Below are positions 9,390 through 17,615 of a DNA stretch of 64,000 nucleotides, piece after piece (the first letter of the stretch is position 1; every line of letters begins with the position of its first letter). The notes below the pieces were generated by a model, which searched no databases, was not told where the DNA came from, and was given only the letters and a program-made list of their open reading frames with translations. The stretch spans positions 41,148 through 105,147 of the forward strand of contig CANEUH010000013.1 of NCBI GenBank assembly GCA_947441615.1, given 5' to 3'. The position numbers and the translations under genes are program-made. The DNA is from Bacteriovoracaceae bacterium (GTDB lineage: Bacteria > Bdellovibrionota > Bacteriovoracia > Bacteriovoracales > Bacteriovoracaceae).

Positions 9390-9506
9390 TTATTTTTTAT
9401 GATTTTTAAGAAGCTTTTTTTTGCGAGCGATACGCTTTAACTTAAGTCCGCTCTTCTTGTTTTTAGAAGCTTTCTTAGCTGGACGAGATTTTTTTAACTT
9501 TTTCAT
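9390..9506 (-). CDS. very basic small protein, 38 aa
   Basis: A short ORF with a near-perfect ribosome binding site (GAGGAGG, 5 bp before ATG) and its own terminator, so I take it as a real gene. The product starts MKKLKKSRPAKKASKNKK. More than half of its residues are Lys or Arg and it has no acidic residue. This composition suggests a nucleic-acid or ribosome-associated peptide, comparable in kind to tiny ribosomal proteins, but I recognise no family. A second 38-residue basic protein lies at 51617-51733. Confidence 0.65.
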   Translation of the reverse strand: MKKLKKSRPAKKASKNKKSGLKLKRIARKKKLLKNHKK

Positions 9507-9566
9507 GAATCCTCCTCAAATTAACAATTCGATTGAGCTTATAATAAAAAAAAGGCTTTGGAAACG

Positions 9567-10385
9567 ATGGTAACACTTATGAAGACAGCTTATTTGATAT
9601 TTTTTATTTCAATCTCTGCTTTGGCGACCCCAAAACCCAAGATTGAACTCATTCCCCCACCTAAAACGATGGAAGACTATGAACATCACTTCAAGGGGTG
9701 TCTTGAAAACTCAGAATGCGATCAAGTCATGGGCCTTCAGCTGACTCGCTGGAATGATCTCATAAAAAAACTAAGAGATGATGCTTCTGATTCATCTAAA
9801 AAGTTTCAACTACTTGAAATATTCAGAGAAAAATACGGAATACCTGTAGAATTTTACACCTACCAAAAGTCCCAACAAGGATTTAAACCTCTTCTCTACA
9901 ACTCTTCCTGTAAGGCACACAACTCTACAAATGGAGAAAAAATTTTACAAGGGACTTCGTTCATCAAGTCTATAAGAAATGAAACTGCCACAGTCTGGCG
10001 AGACCAAACACAGATCGAGGTTCCAACGGGGGAGATCCTTGTCCCACAACCTGTCTATGTTTATAAAGACAAGACTGTCACTAGGTACAATCTCCCCCTA
10101 AATGACCAACCACTTTTTATAAGAAATGGTGAATTATTTATTCTCAGACAAGAAGATGATTTTTTCTACTTCCTTAGTATTTCTTCTTCAGGTGACTGGA
10201 AGATCCAAAATATAGACATGACTAGACTATCTGAATGGAGTGATAAAAGATCAGAAGTTATTTGCCCAAAAGATTCAAACAAAGCCGACTTCAAGTTTTT
10301 TCAAAATGAATTTTGTAAATTTATTTGGGATGAAGATCTAAAACAAAAAATCGTCGTAAAAATGCATAAGGGCTGCACTATCTAA
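9567..10385 (+). CDS. secreted protein of unknown function, about 272 aa
   Basis: Not recognised. A signal peptide is evident (MKTAYLIFFISISALA, then TPKPK). The start is uncertain: ATG at 9567 has GGA 4 bp and AAGG about 11 bp upstream; ATG at 9579 gives the tidier signal peptide but a poor ribosome binding site. The mature part has several Cys residues (GCLENSECDQV, NSSCKAH, VICPKDS, NEFCKF, HKGCTI), suggesting disulfides and a periplasmic or exported location. Its 3' end overlaps the 3' end of the opposing lipoprotein gene by 8 bp. Confidence 0.7.
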   Translation: MVTLMKTAYLIFFISISALATPKPKIELIPPPKTMEDYEHHFKGCLENSECDQVMGLQLTRWNDLIKKLRDDASDSSKKFQLLEIFREKYGIPVEFYTYQKSQQGFKPLLYNSSCKAHNSTNGEKILQGTSFIKSIRNETATVWRDQTQIEVPTGEILVPQPVYVYKDKTVTRYNLPLNDQPLFIRNGELFILRQEDDFFYFLSISSSGDWKIQNIDMTRLSEWSDKRSEVICPKDSNKADFKFFQNEFCKFIWDEDLKQKIVVKMHKGCTI

Positions 10386-11043
10386 GTACGGCCCTTTTCT
10401 CGATTGTGCCTTGAGAGCAATCCCCTGAAGAGATGAGCTTTCTTTCAACAAAAAAGCCTCTTCTATCATTGGCAATTTTAAATTTAATCCACTCATTAGT
10501 GTGGATTTCATAATTAATATCATCCAAAACAGTTCCTCTTTGAAGATGAATGCATATCCCCTTATCATCTGACTGACAGTGCTCACTTGAAGTGAAGGAT
10601 GTAAACCACACCGCCCCAGTTCTAGAAATTTGCATTGGACTCATTAAATTACCAAGATTTTGGCAAATTTGAGACATGACACCTTTACTCACAGTCTCTA
10701 CGTCGCTAAATCCAAAGGCCTCACCATTCGTAGGTTTAAACACGTATCCCAGATCCGTTTTGTGAATTGTCGTTACCACATCTTTAGGGATCGATGATTG
10801 TCGGTCTGAACAATTCTTCTGAGAGTAACTAAACTTATATTCTGTACCTGTTGAAACAAGAACACTTAATAAATCCTCTTTACTAGAAAGCGCGCGGCAA
10901 ACGGCTTCAATCCGCTCGCTGTCTTCAACGGTGACAACAAGTGGCTCAAATCTTCTTACTGCCCCTACGGTATCCTGGATTTTCTGTGGCTCTCCAATAC
11001 ATGAGGAAACAAGAAATAATGAGATTAATACAAGTCTAGTCAT
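10378..11043 (-). CDS. lipoprotein, 221 aa, first of two tandem paralogues
   Basis: The lipoprotein signal is MTRLVLISLFLVSSC, with lipobox VSSC. I use the second of two close ATGs, since AAGG lies 6 bp before it and abuts the first. It aligns along its length with the neighbouring 11111-11782 product: both share the pattern ICxNLGxL, a Gly-Asp-Ser-Cys-like segment before ICIxL, HTxEWI, and a C-terminal GFF-x-R-K stretch with a paired Cys. The function is unknown. A perfect inverted repeat lies just before its ribosome binding site. Probably cotranscribed with the two upstream lipoprotein genes. Confidence 0.75.
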   Translation of the reverse strand: MTRLVLISLFLVSSCIGEPQKIQDTVGAVRRFEPLVVTVEDSERIEAVCRALSSKEDLLSVLVSTGTEYKFSYSQKNCSDRQSSIPKDVVTTIHKTDLGYVFKPTNGEAFGFSDVETVSKGVMSQICQNLGNLMSPMQISRTGAVWFTSFTSSEHCQSDDKGICIHLQRGTVLDDINYEIHTNEWIKFKIANDRRGFFVERKLISSGDCSQGTIEKRAVLR

Positions 11044-11054
11044 AGTCATCCTTG

Positions 11055-11081
11055 AACAATTTAACTCGTGGTTAAATTGTT
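11055..11081 (-). repeat. perfect 11-bp inverted repeat between lipoprotein paralogues
   Basis: Arms AACAATTTAAC (11055-11065) and GTTAAATTGTT (11071-11081) flank a 5-nt loop. There is no U-tract on either side, so it is a poor terminator. It ends just before the AAGG ribosome binding site of the downstream lipoprotein gene and could protect the mRNA end or modulate translation. Confidence 0.5.
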
Positions 11082-11110
11082 TCCCATTTTAACAGGGCTA
11101 GGCAACTACT

Positions 11111-11782
11111 TTATTTTAATGTGGCACTTGAAGTGATTGTTCGCCCTTCAGGACAAAAAGATTTAGAAACTTTTTTTCTATAAGTAAAAAATCCTACGAA
11201 TCCTTGAACCGATGGAGTTCTCACTCTTATCCACTCTTTCGTATGAACAACGGCAGATGAACCTTGGACGTAAGCCTTTTCAAGTTTTATACAAATTTCT
11301 CCATAAGCTGGAGAGCAATCCCCAGGGTTAATCCCTAACGAGGAAATAAAGGTGACTTCATTTTGACCAATCACTGGATTTGTTAGACTACCAAGATTGG
11401 AGCAAATTTCAGAGAATAATCCAGAAGTTGTTGTCTCTAAGTTTGGGAACAAGAAATCTAATCCATCTGCTTTTTTAAAGACAAAGTTTGCACCCAATTT
11501 TTGAATAGTAACAGAAACATTATCGGATGGAACTGACGTTCCAGCACAGTCAGCCTGAGTCGTAGAAAAAAGATGGTTCGTATTGACGGCCGTTTCAAGT
11601 GCAAGTTCTTTTTGAGAAAGTGAATTACAGACTGATGTAATGTTATCTTTTTCAACCCCAGAAATTAAAGCTGGTGTTGATATCGCCTTCACTTCACCAA
11701 CTGAATTATCAACAAATTGACCTGCCTTGTAATCTCCACATGACGACAAAATGACTAAAGAAACGATCAAATAATATTTCAT
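11111..11782 (-). CDS. lipoprotein, 223 aa, second of two tandem paralogues
   Basis: The lipoprotein signal is MKYYLIVSLVILSSCGD, with lipobox LSSC. AGGA lies 7 bp before the ATG and overlaps the 3' end of the upstream lipoprotein gene (1-bp gap), so the genes are translationally close and surely one operon. Similarity to the downstream 221-aa product is diffuse but continuous, with Cys positions conserved, consistent with an old tandem duplication. I recognise no known domain. It is probably anchored in the inner leaflet of the outer membrane, because the residue after the lipobox Cys is Gly followed by Asp at +3, not Asp at +2. Confidence 0.72.
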   Translation of the reverse strand: MKYYLIVSLVILSSCGDYKAGQFVDNSVGEVKAISTPALISGVEKDNITSVCNSLSQKELALETAVNTNHLFSTTQADCAGTSVPSDNVSVTIQKLGANFVFKKADGLDFLFPNLETTTSGLFSEICSNLGSLTNPVIGQNEVTFISSLGINPGDCSPAYGEICIKLEKAYVQGSSAVVHTKEWIRVRTPSVQGFVGFFTYRKKVSKSFCPEGRTITSSATLK

Positions 11783-11783
11783 A

Positions 11784-12509
11784 CTATCTTCCTACCATTT
11801 TATTTTTTATGTAGAGACTTCTCAATTTACTTGCTTCAGCGACATAATTTTCAAACCAGTGGGTTCTCGTTAGGCCAATGAACATCTTCTCTTCTGTGGT
11901 AACTATTTTTAAGTGAGGAATTTCTAGCATCTTTACCAAGTAAAAATTCGCAAAAACAGGAATTTTAAGAACAGATTCCATTGCCTTGGGATCTTTATGA
12001 AATGAATTCTTATGAGCGTAATGAGTAATCAGATTATCAAATTTATAAAAATTATCTGAAATCCCCTCCTCACATAGAGTCTCTATTTCTGTTCTTATGA
12101 GTCCGTGATAATCTTGTAGAGAAAAACTCCCACTAAAAGCAAGCTCCGGAAAAAACTTTTTTCCATCTTCATCTACATGAACTGAAGAGTACATCATCAT
12201 CTTAGGAATCATTTTAGAATCCATTTCAATTTTATCATGATGAAATTGAGGACAAAGATTAACATCCGCATTTTTATCTAGGATCTGACCAATCGTTTGG
12301 TACTGGTGATAAAGCACACTAAAATAAATTCGCCGAGGAGATTTCCCCATTTTTTCATCATGATCAATTGAGGCCGGGACTCTCGCTATAGACTTTTGTA
12401 CTTTATCCACTAGGTCATGAGCATAAGGAAATTGTACCACTTTAGTTGGACCATCAATATGAGCACAACCCGTGGCAACCAATATAAAACCCAAAAATAC
12501 ATTTTTCAT
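11784..12509 (-). CDS. putative lipoprotein, 241 aa
   Basis: Not recognised. It starts MKNVFLGFILVATGCAHIDG, a lipoprotein signal with lipobox ATGC. The mature part is mixed charge with many His, Tyr and Phe residues (YHQYQTIG, FHHDKIEMD, ITHYAHKNSFHKD). It is the first gene of a three-gene lipoprotein operon on the minus strand, followed after 1 bp by the first of two tandem paralogues. Confidence 0.68.
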   Translation of the reverse strand: MKNVFLGFILVATGCAHIDGPTKVVQFPYAHDLVDKVQKSIARVPASIDHDEKMGKSPRRIYFSVLYHQYQTIGQILDKNADVNLCPQFHHDKIEMDSKMIPKMMMYSSVHVDEDGKKFFPELAFSGSFSLQDYHGLIRTEIETLCEEGISDNFYKFDNLITHYAHKNSFHKDPKAMESVLKIPVFANFYLVKMLEIPHLKIVTTEEKMFIGLTRTHWFENYVAEASKLRSLYIKNKMVGR

Positions 12510-12589
12510 TCTTTCCCCTAGCTAAAATTCTTTTCGACATTTTTATTCGGGAACTTGATTAACCGTCTTTTTTTGTCCATCATAGAAGA

Positions 12590-13051
12590 ATGAAATACTG
12601 GCTAATGAAATCCGAACCTGACGTCTTCTCTTTCGATGATTTAAAGAAAAGACCCAAAAAAACTGAACCTTGGAATGGAGTTAGAAACTATCAGGCCCGT
12701 AATTTCATGCGAGATGAGATGAAAATAGGAGACCAGATCCTATTTTATCACTCCTCTTGTGATATCCCTGGAGTGGCCGGTATTGCAAAGGTAAGCTCAC
12801 AAACCTACCCTGACATAACCCAATTTGAAGCAACATCCGAGTACTTTGATCCGAAAGCGACGAAGGAGAATCCGCGCTGGTTCTTAATTGATGTGACCTT
12901 TATGAAAGATCTAAAGTCGTTTGTATCTTTGGAAGAAATTAAAAAGCATAAGAACTTATCAGAAATGAGACTTCTTCAGCGAGGTAACCGGCTTTCTATT
13001 TTGCCAGTTACCCGTGAAGAATTTGAATATATCTTAAAACTTGGAACTTAA
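12590..13051 (+). CDS. EVE-domain protein
   Basis: The start MKYWLMKSEPDVFSFDDL, followed by WNGVRNYQARNFMRDEM and IGDQILFYHSS, is the signature of the EVE (PUA-like) family, 153 aa being the usual length. EVE domains have an aromatic pocket that in studied members binds modified bases in DNA or RNA; some are fused to restriction or methylation enzymes, but stand-alone forms like this one occur widely in bacteria. Its 3' end overlaps the opposing carboxypeptidase gene by 4 bp. No modification enzymes are adjacent, so the ligand is unknown. Confidence 0.9.
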   Translation: MKYWLMKSEPDVFSFDDLKKRPKKTEPWNGVRNYQARNFMRDEMKIGDQILFYHSSCDIPGVAGIAKVSSQTYPDITQFEATSEYFDPKATKENPRWFLIDVTFMKDLKSFVSLEEIKKHKNLSEMRLLQRGNRLSILPVTREEFEYILKLGT

Positions 13052-14358
13052 TCTAAGCTAATGTAGTTACCGTTTGCTTGTACGAGATCTTTTTCCACTC
13101 TGACCGAAATAGTCTTAGGAGATCGATTTTTTTCAGAAATTTTAAACGTGTAATCACCTTCAGGCATGACTTTATAAAACTCAGACCCTTTAAACGCAAA
13201 ACTACCCATTTTTTGAACCACTGGAGAATTTTGAGTGATCTCCACTGTCCCAGAAGCATTAGGTCTTAATGTTTTAAATCCAGCACCTCTATGAACTTCT
13301 TTGATGAAGTAAACCATTGAGTCCCTGTTATTTTTATAAAAATTTGGAATTTCAGAATAATCCGGCCACTTCTGATGAGAGAGTTCTACTGTAATTTGTA
13401 GGTCATTATACCAAACATAACTCCAGTCTTGCATTCCACCCTTAACAACGTACCAGGCAGCTCCATTCGTGATCCCGCCAGGGAACTCAGTGGAACTCTT
13501 CATTTCTGGATTAAGATCAGAATAACCAAGAGAGAGTTCTTTTACAAAACCATCAAGAGGATGAAGGTCATATTTAGAATCCCAAGGGTAGTTTGCAACA
13601 ATTGTTCCACCATGAAAGTTAGCTGATAAAGCAAACTGGCGAGTTGCCTGAAACTTCATAACATTTTGAACTTCAATTTCTCTTCCAGCAGTTGTCGATT
13701 CAGTATCACGAGTTATGTCAGGAAAATTTCTATTCAGATCTCTATAATTGGCGTTTCCTCTTTGCTTCATATCACTTCCATCTGGATTCATCGAAGGCAT
13801 GATATAGATCTCAGTATTATCTACGAGCTCAGTCAGCTCTTTATCGGAACCATACTTTTGACCAATTTCTTCAATCAAGCGAACAGTAAGCTCTCTACCA
13901 GTAATTTCATCTCCGTGCATCGACGAGATATATTTAAATTCTGGCTCTGTCTCATCAGTATTCACATTGTCAGAAATTTTCATGATAAGAAGATCCTTCC
14001 CCTTAACTGATTTTCCAATATTAATAAGCTTCATGATTTTTGGATATTTAGAAGCAGCACTCACAAGTTTTTCAACAATTTGTGCCGAACTTGGGTAACC
14101 TGCTAGTGAGCTTTTATGGATCGCCTTCATATCAAAGAAAACAATTTTTTTACTATCTAAGTATTTTGCAATTCCACGAGGCCCATAAACTTCGAAGCCT
14201 TCACTTGTTACGTGATCGATTTCAATTGTTCCAGCATCAATAAGTTCTTTTACAATTTCTGGCCTAAGCCCTGGAAGGTAAAGTTCTTCTTGAATCTTAA
14301 CGGATGCTAATGAAGAAAAACTCAATCCAATGAGAAATAAGGAAATAAATGGTTTCAT
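13048..14358 (-). CDS. secreted M14-family zinc carboxypeptidase
   Basis: A signal peptide (MKPFISLFLIGLSFSSLA) precedes an M14 peptidase domain. The zinc ligands are visible as HGDE (His-x-x-Glu) and the later His in ANFHGG. The substrate-binding segment is NPDG then NYRDLNRNFPD, and the catalytic Glu is in ITVELS. The last 80 residues look like the transthyretin-like carboxypeptidase regulatory domain found in the CPE/CPD branch. At 436 aa with no obvious propeptide it fits that branch. It removes C-terminal residues from peptides outside the cytoplasm. It is a single gene converging on the EVE gene. Confidence 0.9.
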   Translation of the reverse strand: MKPFISLFLIGLSFSSLASVKIQEELYLPGLRPEIVKELIDAGTIEIDHVTSEGFEVYGPRGIAKYLDSKKIVFFDMKAIHKSSLAGYPSSAQIVEKLVSAASKYPKIMKLINIGKSVKGKDLLIMKISDNVNTDETEPEFKYISSMHGDEITGRELTVRLIEEIGQKYGSDKELTELVDNTEIYIMPSMNPDGSDMKQRGNANYRDLNRNFPDITRDTESTTAGREIEVQNVMKFQATRQFALSANFHGGTIVANYPWDSKYDLHPLDGFVKELSLGYSDLNPEMKSSTEFPGGITNGAAWYVVKGGMQDWSYVWYNDLQITVELSHQKWPDYSEIPNFYKNNRDSMVYFIKEVHRGAGFKTLRPNASGTVEITQNSPVVQKMGSFAFKGSEFYKVMPEGDYTFKISEKNRSPKTISVRVEKDLVQANGNYISLD

Positions 14359-14457
14359 CGTGAAATCCTTTGTTTTGATCCGTAAATGCTACTCCCTTGG
14401 GCCATTGAAAGGCAAAGAGAGGGGGTCAGGTGTTAGATTGTTTAAGATTATTTTATA

Positions 14458-15549
14458 TTAATGGAATAAATAGAGTCTATTTCTCGATGAATAAATCGCC
14501 ATAAAATCATCCGTCGCAACAATGTCCGAGAACACTGCAGAATAGTCATAACCCATAGCAAATTCACCAGTAACATTCATTGTTAGCGGATCGATGGAGC
14601 GTATCTTCCCATCGAAACTCGCCGCCACGATACTGTCCTTCCACCACGTCACCGCACTAACAGCTTTATCAGAAATTTTTACTTTCTTTAGGATTTCTCC
14701 ATTTTGAGAAATGAGGAGCACTTCACCCTCGTTTGTTCCTAATAATAACTGCTCACCCTTTAAAACTGGGTGGGCCAATACACTTAACCCAAAACTTCTT
14801 GCCACGGCTCCATTATCAGGATTAATCGCTTTTAGTTCCCCAGACGGAGATCCCGTCACCACGACCCCACCAGAGAGTATTGGATTCAAATCGACGTCTA
14901 TGAATTTTGATTGGTCCACAATTTTAGTTTCCCAAATGACTGTTCCCTCTGTGAAAGAAAGGGCCCCAACAAAACCATCTGCAAAACCAAGTATAATTTT
15001 ATTTCCAACGACAAGCGGCTTGGTCGTTCTTTGAAGAGTAGTCGTTACAGGTACTGCTCTTTTGTAGACCCACAAAATTTTTCCCGTTTCTGCATCAAGT
15101 TGGGCAATTTGATGTCCTCTTAAATAAACAATTAATCTTCCAGAATGATAAAAAGGAGCACTCTCAATAGGAGCACCAAGATCAATGGCATATTTTAATT
15201 CGCCGCTCAGATAGTGTCTAACAAACAGTCTTCCACTGAGACCACCGTAAGCAACATGATCATTAAAAAATTCACTCGCTCCGCCAAGAGGAGTTCCTTC
15301 ATTCTGAGACCAAAGAGTTCTTCCTGTTTCTAAGTCATAAGCCGACATCTTACCCGACAGAGTTCCCATGTAGACAATGTCATTAAATATTCTAGGAGCA
15401 CCAAGACCAATGGAAAGATTTCCAGACTGGTAGTGATGATCTAAATTTTTTGACCAAAGAACATTAAAGAATCGAGTCTTTTTTTCAGGCGGAGTTAATT
15501 TTACTGAACTACAACCTACCAAAAAAAGAAGGAAGAAAAATAACCTCAT
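14458..15549 (-). CDS. bamB: BamB-like outer-membrane assembly lipoprotein (PQQ-type beta-propeller)
   Basis: The lipoprotein signal MRLFFFLLFLVGCSS ends in lipobox LVGC. The 363-aa body consists of repeated propeller blades, each with a Tyr/Asp-x-x-Thr-Gly core (AYDLETGRTLWSQ, QLDAETGKILWVY, and weaker later copies). BamB is a non-essential part of the BAM complex that inserts beta-barrel proteins into the outer membrane. The upstream gene encodes a YfgM-like protein and overlaps by 4 bp; der lies nearby at 17.6 kb, recalling the yfgM-bamB-der order of gammaproteobacteria. This supports BamB over a generic PQQ protein. Confidence 0.78.
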   Translation of the reverse strand: MRLFFFLLFLVGCSSVKLTPPEKKTRFFNVLWSKNLDHHYQSGNLSIGLGAPRIFNDIVYMGTLSGKMSAYDLETGRTLWSQNEGTPLGGASEFFNDHVAYGGLSGRLFVRHYLSGELKYAIDLGAPIESAPFYHSGRLIVYLRGHQIAQLDAETGKILWVYKRAVPVTTTLQRTTKPLVVGNKIILGFADGFVGALSFTEGTVIWETKIVDQSKFIDVDLNPILSGGVVVTGSPSGELKAINPDNGAVARSFGLSVLAHPVLKGEQLLLGTNEGEVLLISQNGEILKKVKISDKAVSAVTWWKDSIVAASFDGKIRSIDPLTMNVTGEFAMGYDYSAVFSDIVATDDFMAIYSSRNRLYLFH

Positions 15550-16214
15550 TGAGCAAGTTGCTGAAGATAGAGTTTGGCCATCTTAGCGAGCTCATCATTA
15601 GGGAATGTATTAATGATATAGTCAAACTGAGTTTGAGCTTTACCTTTTTCACCTTTTACGAGGTAGAGTCTTCCGAGCTCAAGAGACGTTTTTACTGGCA
15701 TAACACCATCTTTATTTTGAGCAAGTGGCTCAAGAACAGCAATCGCTTCGTCTATTTTTCCAAGTTTTTCAAGGATGACTGCTCTTTGAAGACTTATAAA
15801 GAAAGCTGAAACAGGATGTTTAACTTTAGAAGAAACCTTAGAAAGGATCACTTCAGCTTCTTGAAAGTTTCCTTTCTCGTAAAGAAATTTTCCCATGTCT
15901 AGAATAACCGGAATCATGATGGGAGCACTTTGAATGGCACTATCTAATCCATCAAAAGCTTTCACTAAATCTGAAACTCCGCTCTTACCCGCTTTGACAT
16001 CGGCCCAAATACCGGATTGAAATTCATAAACCTTAACAGAATGCTCGAGAGCAGCTCTCTTTTGAGACTGTTTCCAAAGTAGAAAACCAGTCGCTCCAAC
16101 GAGTATCGCAACGAGAATAGCAAAAAATATTTTTCTGTTCTCGTATATGACGTGACCAAGGTCAGTTTTATTAAGAGTTTGTTCTAGAGTTTGAGATTGA
16201 GTTGCTTCACTCAT
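15546..16214 (-). CDS. YfgM-like TPR protein, membrane anchored
   Basis: The 222-aa protein has a cytoplasmic N-terminus, one membrane span (IFFAILVAILVGATGFLLW) and a periplasmic helical domain with TPR-like repeats near the C-terminus (VLEPLAQ, LELGRLYLVKGEKGKAQTQF). This is the layout of YfgM, which associates with the SecYEG translocon and periplasmic chaperones. It overlaps the downstream bamB start by 4 bp, the same pairing as in E. coli. The family call rests on architecture and context more than on strong motif identity. Confidence 0.72.
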   Translation of the reverse strand: MSEATQSQTLEQTLNKTDLGHVIYENRKIFFAILVAILVGATGFLLWKQSQKRAALEHSVKVYEFQSGIWADVKAGKSGVSDLVKAFDGLDSAIQSAPIMIPVILDMGKFLYEKGNFQEAEVILSKVSSKVKHPVSAFFISLQRAVILEKLGKIDEAIAVLEPLAQNKDGVMPVKTSLELGRLYLVKGEKGKAQTQFDYIINTFPNDELAKMAKLYLQQLAQ

Positions 16215-16307
16215 TTTAGGATCCTTTTTGACTTTAAAATTACCCTAGAAGTTTAAAACTCCTCCTCACTCGTTGTCAAAGATCAAAAGATTACCTAGAC
16301 TTAAAGA

Positions 16308-16793
16308 ATGAAACATTTATTTCCATTTTTTCTAGTTCTTTTCGCCTCAACTGCATTTAGTGCGGATTTGAGAGGTCGCATGGGTGTCGGGGCATCAAAT
16401 CAGCTCGCTAATGGAGTTCCGGCCATTTCACTTAAAATCCAACAAAACAAGCGATTTGCCATCGGTGGAATACTCGGTTTCAGAACCGATCAAGACTCCA
16501 CACTTTACGGAGCAGGGGCGAAGTTCTACCGCATCATTTTTGACGAGCCACAGCTCAATTTTTATTTAGCTGGTCTTTTCGCAACTGAAAACTACCTTGA
16601 CGGAACAAAAGTCAAAACAGGATTTCAAGTTGATGGAACCTTAGGAACAGAGTTTCACTTTCAAGGACTCGAGAGCCTGGGATTATCATTTGAATTTGGT
16701 GTATCCGCTAGAGAAGCCGATGGTGACGGAGGAACAAGTTTCGAAACAATTGGGGACAATATTATAAAAGCTGCCATCCACTTTTATCTCTAA
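16308..16793 (+). CDS. small outer-membrane beta-barrel protein, 161 aa
   Basis: A signal peptide (MKHLFPFFLVLFASTAFSA) is followed by alternating amphipathic strands with Gly and aromatic girdles (RFAIGGILGFRTD, LNFYLAGLFATEN, LGLSFEFGVSA) ending in AAIHFYL, a C-terminal aromatic residue pattern typical of BAM substrates. The length fits an eight-stranded barrel. There is no recognisable enzyme motif. It is followed after 3 bp by a second barrel candidate and is probably cotranscribed with it. Confidence 0.7.
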   Translation: MKHLFPFFLVLFASTAFSADLRGRMGVGASNQLANGVPAISLKIQQNKRFAIGGILGFRTDQDSTLYGAGAKFYRIIFDEPQLNFYLAGLFATENYLDGTKVKTGFQVDGTLGTEFHFQGLESLGLSFEFGVSAREADGDGGTSFETIGDNIIKAAIHFYL

Positions 16794-16796
16794 ACT

Positions 16797-17582
16797 ATGC
16801 TCAAAATACTTTTTTTTATCCTGATTCTTTTCACTTCTTGGTCCACTTTTGGGCAATCCAATGACCAGATCATGCAAGAGCTTGAAGATGACTTAACGCC
16901 TGGATCAGATATTTTTTCTGACTTCAATGAGGACTTAGAAAGTGCTCAAGTTCTTGAAGACGAACGCTTCTACCGTTATGGCCGCTTTTTTTCTGTGAAC
17001 ATTGGTGGAGGCTTTACCACATTTACTGGAAATAGAGGGAAAGCTTATGATGATAACCATCCCACTTTTCATTTATCAAATACCTACTTCCTAGATTTTC
17101 AAAAAGCGATACTGTTAGGTTTAGAATATTCAAAACACACAATGATCTTAGACACCGTTGTTAATGGATACCCAACGCAAGGTCCACTCGGGGCAGTGGT
17201 TACGGACTTTACCCGAGTGTTTGTTGGTTACAAGTATTACATCGATACAACGGATCTTGGTACGGCAGTGACTTATTCAAATCCTCACTTTATCGGACGT
17301 CTAGAATATTGGTACCAAACGACAACTTTTCTCGATAAGCCTAGCCTTCCAAAGGATAAAGGAGGAGGCCTCGGCTCTGGACTAGGTTTCGGATTAGAAT
17401 TTCCCATTGAACTCAGGCAATCCTATATTAGTGTTGAGGCGCTCTATCATGTCGTAAATTTTTACGACAAATACACCCAAGACTACCGCCAAAAGCCAGG
17501 AGATACAAATAGCACCTACGGCTATGAGGACTTAGCGGGTAATGTTCTTTCACTCGTATTTACTTATAATTTTACTTGGTAA
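16797..17582 (+). CDS. putative outer-membrane beta-barrel protein, 261 aa
   Basis: A signal peptide (MLKILFFILILFTSWSTFG) precedes an acidic segment of about 35 residues and then repeated Gly/aromatic strands (FFSVNIGGGFTTF, AILLGLEYSKHT, RVFVGYKYYIDT, GLGSGLGFGLEF). The C-terminus LVFTYNFTW ends in an aromatic residue, the usual outer-membrane sorting signal. The function is unknown. It starts 3 bp after the preceding barrel gene and is followed by a bidirectional terminator. Confidence 0.7.
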   Translation: MLKILFFILILFTSWSTFGQSNDQIMQELEDDLTPGSDIFSDFNEDLESAQVLEDERFYRYGRFFSVNIGGGFTTFTGNRGKAYDDNHPTFHLSNTYFLDFQKAILLGLEYSKHTMILDTVVNGYPTQGPLGAVVTDFTRVFVGYKYYIDTTDLGTAVTYSNPHFIGRLEYWYQTTTFLDKPSLPKDKGGGLGSGLGFGLEFPIELRQSYISVEALYHVVNFYDKYTQDYRQKPGDTNSTYGYEDLAGNVLSLVFTYNFTW

Positions 17583-17615
17583 AAAAATGGGCGATTTCAT
17601 CGCCCCTTTTTTTAT
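17582..17615. terminator. bidirectional terminator between barrel genes and der
   Basis: The perfect 7-bp stem GGGCGAT (17590-17596), loop TTC, ATCGCCC (17600-17606) has a T-run of seven after it on the plus strand and, on the minus strand, a run of T from the A-run at 17582-17588. It ends both the barrel genes and the rnc-era-der operon. Confidence 0.85.
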
